Source of the DNA: Allocoprobacillus merdigallinarum
Lineage (GTDB): Bacteria > Bacillota_I > Bacilli_A > Erysipelotrichales > Coprobacillaceae
Length of the DNA: 5,783 nucleotides
Direction: 5' to 3'
Assembly: GCA_019117525.1 (NCBI GenBank)
Contig: DWZO01000056.1
Coordinates: 1-5,783, forward strand
Made by a program: the position numbers and the translations under genes. The notes under the pieces are model-generated. The model was not told the DNA's origin. It did no database searches and saw only the letters and a program-made list of their open reading frames with translations. Below, piece by piece: positions 1-5,645 of the stretch. Every line of letters starts with the position of its first letter. Position 1 is the stretch's first letter.

Positions 1-264
1 CCATCAGGCAAGAAAGAAAAGGACGGATATACATTGGATAAGGTCAATAGATTGCATTCGTCTATTGAATTGTTTTTGCATGGATATAGAGGGATATCAG
101 ACAAGTATTTAAAGAACTACATTGGACTATATAAGATGAAAGATCAGAATAAAAATTACTATAACAAAACGACTTTCAAGGGAATATACAAGAAGATCAT
201 GAACTCCATGTGTGAGCTAAGATATAGTGACTTTACAACTGAATTTTCATTTAAGACCATATAA
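1..264 (+). CDS. IS1595-type transposase, C-terminal part (5' end outside the window)
   Basis: The frame is open from base 1 to a TAA at 262-264, giving 87 residues of a protein that begins outside the window. The segment NRLHSSIELFLHGYRGISDKY, followed by LKNYIGLYKMK, resembles the C-terminal end of IS1595/ISXO2-like DDE transposases. In those proteins a conserved Asn-x-x-His-Ser stretch precedes an RG(I/V)S-x-KYLxNY motif close to the C-terminus. The catalytic residues would lie upstream and cannot be checked, so whether the element is intact is unknown. The gene converges on greA. The bases after the stop (265-319) would be expected to hold the terminal inverted repeat, but without the other end I cannot define it. 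The family call rests on motif recognition only. An internal TTG at 34 could be taken for a start, but the reading continues upstream without a stop, so a partial gene is the better call. Confidence 0.7.
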   Translation, partial: PSGKKEKDGYTLDKVNRLHSSIELFLHGYRGISDKYLKNYIGLYKMKDQNKNYYNKTTFKGIYKKIMNSMCELRYSDFTTEFSFKTI

Positions 265-319
265 TCAATATATTTTAAATATAGTTACCAACATTTATCT
301 AGGGTTAGATTATTGAAAT

Positions 320-347
320 AAAAAAAGATGATGTCAGTACATCATCT
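320..347 (-). terminator. Rho-independent terminator of the greA operon
   Basis: On the minus strand a perfect 9-bp stem, AGATGATGT/ACATCATCT with a four-base ACTG loop, is followed directly by a run of T (bases 326-320). It closes the whole mltG-to-greA transcript. The stem begins inside the greA stop codon (TAG at 348-346), so there is no spacer between coding sequence and terminator. There is no T-run on the plus-strand side, so it should not stop transcription coming from the transposase gene. Confidence 0.88.
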
Positions 348-831
348 AAGCCATATATTCAATCTTTAAAATTTTGACTTCATATGGTTCAGCCACCCCG
401 ACTGAAACAATTTCATTGATACCATGATCAAGAATAGCTTTTGCTAGAGGTGATTCATTTGAAATTTTACCATTTAATGGATCTGTTTCAAATGTCCCAA
501 CAATTGTAAAAGTTTCTTCTTGAGCATCTGCTTCAGATAAATCTAAAATTGTAACAGTAGCACCAGGTTTCGCAACTGTGCTATCTAATTGTGATTCATC
601 AATAATTTGCACATGTAGTAACATTTGATCAATTTCTTTGATTCTCGCTTCAATATGTGCCTGTTTATCTCTAGCTGCATCATAATCAGCATTTTCTGAC
701 AAGTCACCTTGAGAACGTGCTAATTGCAACTCTTCAATAACTTTTGGTCTTTCAACATTAATTAATTGTTCTTTTTCCTGTTTTAATTTTTCAACCCCAC
801 TTTGGGTTAATAAAACTGCATCATGATCCAT
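346..831 (-). CDS. greA: Transcription elongation factor GreA
   Basis: GreA binds RNA polymerase through its secondary channel and stimulates cleavage of the 3' end of backtracked RNA, rescuing stalled elongation complexes. The 161-residue protein has the family architecture: an N-terminal antiparallel coiled coil (about residues 10-75) and a C-terminal FKBP-like domain (about 85-158). The coiled-coil tip carries QGDLSENADYDAARDKQ (41-57), with the two acidic tip residues Asp43 and Glu46 that assist catalytic Mg2+ binding. The C-terminal domain has the typical ETDPLNGKISNESPLAKAIL stretch. The length is close to the usual 157-160 residues. The ATG at 831 is supported by GAGGTG at 844-839, seven bases upstream. 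It is the last gene of the operon, separated from udk by 73 bases, and may also have its own weak promoter. Confidence 0.96.
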   Translation of the reverse strand: MDHDAVLLTQSGVEKLKQEKEQLINVERPKVIEELQLARSQGDLSENADYDAARDKQAHIEARIKEIDQMLLHVQIIDESQLDSTVAKPGATVTILDLSEADAQEETFTIVGTFETDPLNGKISNESPLAKAILDHGINEIVSVGVAEPYEVKILKIEYMA

Positions 832-848
832 ATCTATTCACCTCGCAG

Positions 849-877
849 ACTATACTATAACATAAATACCTTGAAAA
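849..877 (-). promoter_or_regulatory. Possible internal promoter for greA
   Basis: In the udk-greA spacer the minus strand has TTTTCA (877-872) and TATAGT (854-849) separated by 17 bases, a moderate match to a sigma-A promoter. Transcription would start almost at the Shine-Dalgarno sequence (844-839), leaving a very short leader, which argues against it. A second TATAGT overlaps at 859-854 but has a spacer of only 12. This is the only real intergenic gap inside the operon, so a separate greA promoter is plausible but unproven. Confidence 0.25.
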
Positions 878-904
878 TACTAGCATTTCTCATGTAAATT
901 TTCA

Positions 905-1531
905 TTATTCATCGACAATACTTTTAATCTTTGTCATCAATAAATCAACAGCAACATGATTACTTCCACCCTCTGGAATGATAATATGTGCATATTTTTT
1001 AGATGGCTCTATAAACTGTTCATGCATTGGTCTAACAGTTTTTAAATACTGTTGACATACTGAGTCCAAACTTCTTCCTCTTTCTTCAATATCACGTCTT
1101 AAACGTCGAATAAAGCGAATATCACTATCAGTATCTACATAAACCAAAATATCACAAAGTTCCCTTACAGTCGGTTCAGCCAAAACAAAGATTCCTTCCA
1201 AAATAATAACATCGCGACCTTCAATCACTTCTGTGACTTGACTACGTGTATGTAAAGTATAATCATATGTTGGTTTTTCTATACGTTCTTTATTCTTCAA
1301 CTTCTTTAAATGCATGACTAATAAATCTGTATCAAAAGCCAGTGGATGATCATAATTTGTTTTTACACGTTGTTCAAAAGTGAGATGACTCTGATCTTTA
1401 TAATAGTCATCTTGTCTGATAATTTTGACTTTGTGATGTCCTTTAAAATAATCATAAAGCTGCTTTGCGATAGACGTCTTCCCCGATGCACTTCCTCCTG
1501 CTATTCCAATAATAACGGCTTGCTCTCTCAT
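905..1531 (-). CDS. udk: Uridine/cytidine kinase (pyrimidine salvage)
   Basis: Udk phosphorylates uridine and cytidine to UMP and CMP in the cytoplasm, with ATP or GTP as phosphate donor. The 208-residue protein matches the usual family length (about 210). The Walker A P-loop GGSASGKT is at residues 12-19. The family motif QDDYYKDQ (40-47) supplies the catalytic-site aspartate region. NYDHPLAFD (59-67) belongs to the nucleoside-binding part, VIILEGIF (108-115) is the Walker B-like strand, and the arginine-rich lid RRLRRDIEERGRS is at 142-154. The start codon overlaps the trhP2 stop in an ATGA arrangement (1531-1528). A Shine-Dalgarno AAGGTGAG lies inside the end of trhP2, about six bases upstream. 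Its place in this operon is conserved in Bacillota, but no direct metabolic link to the tRNA genes upstream is evident. Confidence 0.96.
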   Translation of the reverse strand: MREQAVIIGIAGGSASGKTSIAKQLYDYFKGHHKVKIIRQDDYYKDQSHLTFEQRVKTNYDHPLAFDTDLLVMHLKKLKNKERIEKPTYDYTLHTRSQVTEVIEGRDVIILEGIFVLAEPTVRELCDILVYVDTDSDIRFIRRLRRDIEERGRSLDSVCQQYLKTVRPMHEQFIEPSKKYAHIIIPEGGSNHVAVDLLMTKIKSIVDE

Positions 1532-2778
1532 ACATTTCTCACCTTTCTTCCCATATCATTGCTTAAAACCTGATAAGGTATTTCTACATAAAGAATTTCC
1601 ATTGGATGATTAGCTACATCAATCTCTTCCATATCTTCATTATAAAGTTTTTTGACAGTAAAGCAAAGATTATCATGATGAGGTGAGAAAACTTCAATCT
1701 GATCACCGATTTTAAAATAGTTTCTCTGTTCAATCTTAGCCAGCTTTGTTTCTTTATCATAATCTACAATACGCATAACAAATTCCTGTGTTGGATGTTC
1801 ATCACGCATATTAAACAACTGTTCATTGACAGTAGGATGTTCATAATAAAAACCATGACAGAAAGCACGATTGGCTGCTTTCAACAATTCTTTTTCAAAA
1901 TAATCACTTTGTTGGAAATGATCAGGATCTTCACAATAGGTATCTATTAATTTACGGTAAGTCGATACGACTGTCGCAATATAATGAACTGATTTCATTC
2001 TTCCTTCAATCTTAAATGAATCTACTCCCAGCTCAATAAGCTCTCCAATATGTGCAACAAGTGACATATCTTTGCTGGACATACTAAATGGCATATCATT
2101 TTCCTGATTAACCAATTCACCATCCTGATACAAGTCATAATACCAGCGACAAGACTGTGAACAACCGCCACGATTGGCATCACGTCGACTTAAATAATTA
2201 GAAAGCATACATCTTCCTGAATAATGGATACACATGGCTCCATGAATAAAATATTCGATATCCACATCAACTTTATCCATAATACATTTTAAATCATCAT
2301 ACGTCACTTCACGCCCTAAGACAACACGATCCATTCCCATATTCTGATAAAAAGAAATCGCCTGACTATTTAAAGTCGAAAGCTGTGTAGACACATGAAC
2401 TTCCAAACCAAGTTTCATATCTTTAGCTATTTTCATGATATATGGGTCTGCCACAATAATAGCTGTTACCCCTATCTCGTCTAATTTTTTTAAATAATCT
2501 TTTAACCCCTCTAAATTATCCTGATGTAAAATAATATTACAAGTGACATGAATATGCGCTCCATACTTTTTCGCAAATTCTACACCTTCTTGAATATCTT
2601 CTAACGAAAAGTTTGAAGCCTGAGAACGTAACGAAAATTCTTTTCCACCTACAAATACAGCATCAGCCCCATACATAATAGCCACCTTTAATTTTTCTAA
2701 GTTTCCTGCTGGCGCAAGCAACTCTGGCTTTTTTATAATTTTTCTTTTTCCATTAATGATTTGACTGATTTTTCTCAT
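1528..2778 (-). CDS. trhP2: tRNA wobble-uridine hydroxylation protein TrhP2 (peptidase U32 family, YrrO-type)
   Basis: By homology to Bacillus subtilis YrrO and Escherichia coli TrhP, this protein takes part in prephenate-dependent hydroxylation of tRNA uridine 34 to 5-hydroxyuridine. Despite the family name it is not expected to be a protease. The 416 residues begin with the U32 barrel motif KPELLAPAGNLEKLKVAI (17-34) followed by YGADAVFVGG. The U32 signature EYFIHGAMCIHYSGRCMLS (175-193) is complete. Cys183, Cys190, Cys206 and Cys210 (the last two in GGCSQSC) are the likely ligands of an iron-sulfur cluster, as in related U32 proteins. KIEGRMKSVHYIA near residue 260 is another family motif, and the C-terminal ~90 residues form the extra domain of the long members. 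The ATG at 2778 has AAGGAAG seven bases upstream. The gene overlaps trhP1 by 26 bases and udk by 4 bases. Substrate assignment comes from synteny and family, not from this sequence alone. Confidence 0.9.
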   Translation of the reverse strand: MRKISQIINGKRKIIKKPELLAPAGNLEKLKVAIMYGADAVFVGGKEFSLRSQASNFSLEDIQEGVEFAKKYGAHIHVTCNIILHQDNLEGLKDYLKKLDEIGVTAIIVADPYIMKIAKDMKLGLEVHVSTQLSTLNSQAISFYQNMGMDRVVLGREVTYDDLKCIMDKVDVDIEYFIHGAMCIHYSGRCMLSNYLSRRDANRGGCSQSCRWYYDLYQDGELVNQENDMPFSMSSKDMSLVAHIGELIELGVDSFKIEGRMKSVHYIATVVSTYRKLIDTYCEDPDHFQQSDYFEKELLKAANRAFCHGFYYEHPTVNEQLFNMRDEHPTQEFVMRIVDYDKETKLAKIEQRNYFKIGDQIEVFSPHHDNLCFTVKKLYNEDMEEIDVANHPMEILYVEIPYQVLSNDMGRKVRNV

Positions 2779-3685
2779 GATCCATCTTCCTTACATCTTC
2801 TAATTTATAAACTGTCTGGTCAAATAAAAAGCCACGATCAATAGGTGTTTTTAACTGATAAAGAAGTTGCATATAAGCTTTGACATCTCTATCATAAGTC
2901 TGTTTTTCAAAGCTCTTTAAAGCATCACTATATAACGAAGCAACTTCAATAGCCTCTTCATCACTCATCATCAAAGTTTCAATGTATAAATATTCAAAAC
3001 TTTGAATTTGATTCAATAAATCTAACATATATAATCTTGTCTTTGAAAAAATATGTGTTCCTCTTTCATTTTCATAAATATGAAAAACATAATCTGAATT
3101 TCGTGGTTGAATAGTTAAACGTGTCTGACTCTTATGATCAAAAGCCAATCCTGATGCTTCCTGATAATTTGTCAATAAAGCACGTTTACTCGCTGCAATA
3201 TATTCTACACCATGAACTTGTAGCATCAATGGCATGTGAACTTGCTGATGAATTGATAACTGCTCTTCTAATGGAATGACACGTGCCAGTTGAGCACTTG
3301 TCACACCTTCTTGATTTAAGACATTTAATGTCATAGCATTGGTATTTAATGTTTCTGGGGCATACATCATATCAAAGTGATACCCCTTATTTTTCACAAT
3401 CTGTAAAACACCAAAATCTTGAAATAAAATGCCATGTATAGCCATCTTTGATAAAGCATCTATATAAGCTTCAACTGCTTCAATTTCATGTTCATCATAT
3501 AAAGCATTCACTGCCACATAAAATGAGCACTGTGGGTATTGTTTCACCATTTGAGATATATCATCTAATGAAAAATAAGAGGGAGCATAGAAAGAATATT
3601 GGCCACCTAATATAAAACAATCAATACCCATAGATACATAGTCATAAAGTCTTTCTTTACGATTGAGTGATATTATTAATTTCAT
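2753..3685 (-). CDS. trhP1: TrhP1-type U32 paralogue lacking the iron-sulfur cysteines (YrrN-type)
   Basis: This is the shorter U32-family partner of TrhP2, 310 residues, about the size of B. subtilis YrrN, and it lacks the C-terminal extension of TrhP2. By synteny it belongs to the 5-hydroxyuridine-34 pathway of tRNA. The N-terminal half keeps the barrel pattern (YDYVSMGIDCFILGG at 14-28, VAVNALYDEHE at 58-68, and ILFQDFGVLQI at 86-96). The segment HGVEYIAASKRALLTNY (158-174) aligns without gaps to HGAMCIHYSGRCMLSNY (179-195) of TrhP2. The two cysteines are replaced by Tyr162 and Ala169, and the protein has no cysteine after Cys53. It therefore should not bind the canonical cluster and may act as a structural, tRNA-binding or regulatory partner. 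The start overlaps the trmR stop (ATGA), with AGGA six bases upstream. The 3' end overlaps trhP2 by 26 bases in another frame. Confidence 0.85.
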   Translation of the reverse strand: MKLIISLNRKERLYDYVSMGIDCFILGGQYSFYAPSYFSLDDISQMVKQYPQCSFYVAVNALYDEHEIEAVEAYIDALSKMAIHGILFQDFGVLQIVKNKGYHFDMMYAPETLNTNAMTLNVLNQEGVTSAQLARVIPLEEQLSIHQQVHMPLMLQVHGVEYIAASKRALLTNYQEASGLAFDHKSQTRLTIQPRNSDYVFHIYENERGTHIFSKTRLYMLDLLNQIQSFEYLYIETLMMSDEEAIEVASLYSDALKSFEKQTYDRDVKAYMQLLYQLKTPIDRGFLFDQTVYKLEDVRKMDHEKNQSNH

Positions 3686-4281
3686 TGTTCATCCTTTCTT
3701 CGAATTACACAGATTCCATCACCAACTGCATAATATTCAACATCATATGCATCATGTTGAAAAATCCAGTCCTTGAATCTTTTGATTTTTTTAACTAACT
3801 GTCGTGTATTACGATTTTTAATATGATCAATATCAAAAATCATACCATGAAAATCTAAATTATCAACAATAATGATTCCATTTTTTTTCACAAAAGGAAC
3901 ATATTTTTCAAAAAACTTCTGATACTGAGCCTTAGCAGCATCAATAAACAAACAATCATAAGGAGCAAATTGAAGTTTATCTGTTTGAAAAGTTAAAGCA
4001 TCATCATGATGAATTGTAATTCTTTTTTCTAATCCATGTTCATGAATATGCCTCACAGCTTCTAAATAACGCTGTTCATCAAGTTCAATAGTTTCTACAC
4101 ATAAATGTTCAACATGTGTTGTCATCATCATCGCTGAATAACCAATAGCAGAACCTATTTCCAGACATGATGTTGCTTTTCTTTCTTGAAGTTGTTCAAT
4201 CAAAAAGAGGATTCCCTCTTTTTGCATAACTGGTATATTTCTTTTTAATGCATCCTGTTCTAATTCTTCTAATGTCATCAT
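3682..4281 (-). CDS. trmR: tRNA 5-hydroxyuridine-34 methyltransferase TrmR (O-methyltransferase, YrrM-type)
   Basis: TrmR transfers a methyl group from S-adenosylmethionine to 5-hydroxyuridine at tRNA position 34, giving 5-methoxyuridine (mo5U34). The 199-residue protein has the COMT-like class I Rossmann fold. SAM motif I CLEIGSAIGYSA is at 39-50, and TIELD (64-68) holds the acidic ribose-binding residue. DCLFIDAAKAQY (109-120) contributes Asp114 and Lys117, and VDN (139-141) contributes Asp140 and Asn141. Asp114, Asp140 and Asn141 match the spacing of the metal ligands I recall for B. subtilis TrmR (Asp133, Asp159, Asn160; constant offset of 19). The gene starts one base after the mltG stop. 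Two ATG codons in tandem (4281 and 4278) are both possible starts, and the nearest GGAG lies unusually far upstream (about 16 bases), so translation may depend on coupling to mltG. It overlaps trhP1 by four bases. The alternative of a small-molecule catechol-type methyltransferase is less likely given the neighbours. Confidence 0.92.
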   Translation of the reverse strand: MMTLEELEQDALKRNIPVMQKEGILFLIEQLQERKATSCLEIGSAIGYSAMMMTTHVEHLCVETIELDEQRYLEAVRHIHEHGLEKRITIHHDDALTFQTDKLQFAPYDCLFIDAAKAQYQKFFEKYVPFVKKNGIIIVDNLDFHGMIFDIDHIKNRNTRQLVKKIKRFKDWIFQHDAYDVEYYAVGDGICVIRRKDEQ

Positions 4282-4282
4282 A

Positions 4283-5323
4283 TTAATACCATTTATTCTC
4301 CTCTACTATTTTCTGGTGTTCCTTATAAGTACGACTATAAATCACTGTACCATCTTCTTTTGCAAAGAAGTAATAGTAATCATGATGTTCATATTGAATA
4401 CATGCTTCTATTGTGACTTTAGAGATTGTACTAATAGGTCCTACTGGTAATCCAGTATATTTATATGTATTATATCGAGAGTCAATTTGTGTATGTGAAA
4501 CACTCACATCAACACCAGTTCTTTGCCATGCATAATTCACTGTAATGTCACTTTGTAATAACATATCTTTATTTAAACGATTGATAAAAACACCTGCAAT
4601 TTTAGGACGATCTTTATCAAATAATGATTCTCTTTCTACAATAGAAGCAAATGTTAAAAACTGATGTGGTGTCCATCCTAATTTTTCAATATCATCTTTA
4701 TATTCAGATAAACGCTCATCCATCATATCTAATGCGAGTTTTGTCATACTTTTTAAATCAGGTTCCTGTTCTGTAATATAATAAGTTTCAGGATAGAGAT
4801 AACCTTCCAATGGATAAAGAATATCTTTATCCAAAATACTTTCATCTAAAAACCAGTATTCTTCAATTAATGACTGTAAATATTCCTGATCATCCCACTG
4901 CTTAATCACTTCATCAGCAGATATATTTAAAATTTCAGCAAAACTTTCAGCAACTTCTGGAATCGTTGTTCCTTCCTTAATTGTCAATTGAGACGACAAT
5001 ATATACTTAAAGTCTGGATTTTCAATAATAGAGAAAATCTCAGATAATGACATATTTTTATTGAGTACATATGTATTGGCCTGTAAACGATCATAGTGAT
5101 TTAATTTGAGAAAAATCTGACCACATAATTTATTGTTCACAAGTCCAGCATCTTCTAAAGTATTAAGCATCTGTGAAGCTGTTGAACCTTGTTCAATGGT
5201 TACAATCACTTCTTCATCTTTTGATGAAGATGCAGAAATACCCCAATTATAGAAAACAATTATACCAATCATACAAGCAATAATGATGCCACCAACAATA
5301 TAAATGATTTTTTTATTCTTCAT
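4283..5323 (-). CDS. mltG: Endolytic murein transglycosylase MltG
   Basis: MltG cleaves nascent peptidoglycan strands within the chain and is thought to set or release glycan strand length at the cell membrane. The 346-residue protein has a short basic N-terminus (MKNKK) and one membrane segment (about residues 6-27), with no lipobox, so it is a membrane-anchored protein with an outside domain. A LysM-like region follows (about 38-110, including VTIEQGSTASQMLNTLEDAG). The YceG/MltG catalytic domain carries EGYLYPETYYI (173-183) and LTFASIVERES (223-233), with Glu230 the probable catalytic residue. FINRLNKDMLLQSDITVNYA (246-265) and YNTYKYTGLPVGPIS (284-298) complete the family set. The length is near that of B. 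subtilis YrrL. The ATG at 5323 is supported by GGAGG at 5335-5331, seven bases upstream. It is the first gene of the operon, directly behind a strong promoter. Confidence 0.95.
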   Translation of the reverse strand: MKNKKIIYIVGGIIIACMIGIIVFYNWGISASSSKDEEVIVTIEQGSTASQMLNTLEDAGLVNNKLCGQIFLKLNHYDRLQANTYVLNKNMSLSEIFSIIENPDFKYILSSQLTIKEGTTIPEVAESFAEILNISADEVIKQWDDQEYLQSLIEEYWFLDESILDKDILYPLEGYLYPETYYITEQEPDLKSMTKLALDMMDERLSEYKDDIEKLGWTPHQFLTFASIVERESLFDKDRPKIAGVFINRLNKDMLLQSDITVNYAWQRTGVDVSVSHTQIDSRYNTYKYTGLPVGPISTISKVTIEACIQYEHHDYYYFFAKEDGTVIYSRTYKEHQKIVEENKWY

Positions 5324-5346
5324 AAAATATCCTCCATCATTTATTT

Positions 5347-5375
5347 ATTATAGGTTATTTGACAGGATTTATCAA
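5347..5375 (-). promoter_or_regulatory. Sigma-A-type promoter of the mltG operon
   Basis: The minus strand reads TTGATA (5375-5370), a 17-base spacer, then a perfect TATAAT (5352-5347). Only one base differs from the consensus hexamers. Transcription should start near 5340, leaving a leader of under 20 bases that contains little more than the GGAGG ribosome binding site (5335-5331). No riboswitch or attenuator fits in such a leader, so the operon is likely expressed constitutively unless a protein binds the promoter. Confidence 0.82.
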
Positions 5376-5383
5376 CTTTCCTT

Positions 5384-5410
5384 CTTTTTTTATCATCATA
5401 GATAAAAAAG
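5384..5410. repeat. AT-only inverted repeat between the mltG promoter and the presumed mobile element
   Basis: CTTTTTTTATC (5384-5394) and GATAAAAAAG (5401-5410) are inverted copies, apart from one extra T, around the six-base centre ATCATA. A stem with only one G-C pair is weak, so it is a poor terminator on either strand. It sits exactly next to the IS-end-like motif that starts at 5411, so it may be an insertion target or part of the element boundary. Confidence 0.4.
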
Positions 5411-5452
5411 AGGCTGTAACAAAATAAATATTAGTATGGTCATTTAAATAAG

Positions 5453-5494
5453 AAAACGACATTGAATATCTTTAATGATTATCATTGTCGTTTT
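5453..5494. repeat. Hairpin-forming inverted repeat with a Fur-box-like inner palindrome
   Basis: AAAACGACA (5453-5461) and TGTCGTTTT (5486-5494) are perfect 9-base inverted arms. They are extended by TGA (5463-5465) and TCA (5482-5484) after one T-T mismatch. The arms end in T-runs on both strands (TTTTT at 5491-5495 on the plus strand; TTTT on the minus strand), so a weak bidirectional terminator is possible, for example for the minus-strand gene that ends at 5646. Inside the right half lies the 13-base palindrome AATGATTATCATT (5474-5486). A perfect TATAAT follows at 5497-5502 on the plus strand but has no good -35 hexamer and no convincing gene behind it. Confidence 0.5.
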
Positions 5495-5530
5495 TGTATA
5501 ATGAGATTATGGAATCTTCTATTTTTAACT

Positions 5531-5604
5531 ATTTACTTGTTTACGGACCATTTTATGGACCATTTACTTGTTTACGGACCATTTTACGGACCATTTTATG
5601 GACC
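5531..5604. repeat. Tandem repeat: 31-bp unit with nested 12-bp GGACC repeats
   Basis: Two 31-base copies (5531-5561 and 5562-5592) differ at a single base (T/C at 5556/5587). Each starts with ATTTACTTGTTTAC and continues as GGACCATTTTAY-GGACC. A 12-base partial copy, ATTTTATGGACC, follows at 5593-5604. GGACC therefore occurs at 5545, 5557, 5576, 5588 and 5600, at spacings of 12, 19, 12 and 12. The repeat lies outside any convincing reading frame. It may reflect slippage, or an array of protein-binding sites within a mobile element. Confidence 0.85.
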
Positions 5605-5645
5605 ATACATATTTTTTAATTTGATATTTAAGATAAATTATTTTA

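Noticed and set aside
269..283. Palindrome TATATTTTAAATATA after the transposase stop as a terminator
   Set aside because: It has only a single-base centre, consists of A and T alone, and has no following T-run. It could not fold into a terminator hairpin.
1346..1573. 75-codon open frame on the plus strand opposite udk
   Set aside because: It is antisense to the P-loop region of udk and the trhP2 end, has no ribosome binding site, and its translation is low-complexity hydrophobic sequence with no family resemblance. It is a shadow frame.
1528..3685. Secreted collagenase-type protease function for the two U32 proteins
   Set aside because: Neither has a signal peptide or protease motif, and the yrrM-yrrN-yrrO synteny points to tRNA modification. 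The peptidase name is historical.
2753..3685. TrhP1 as a pseudogene
   Set aside because: The frame is intact, has a good ribosome binding site, keeps the barrel motifs and has the normal YrrN length. Only the cysteine positions differ.
5531..5604. CRISPR array
   Set aside because: The repeats are directly adjacent and nested with no unique spacers of constant length, and no cas gene is in the window. It is a tandem repeat.
5509..5619. 36-codon plus-strand frame starting just after TATAAT (5497-5502)
   Set aside because: There is no Shine-Dalgarno sequence, the start lies only six bases after the -10 box, no -35 hexamer is visible, and the frame changes character across the tandem repeat. 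It could be a relic of an element gene but cannot be supported as coding.
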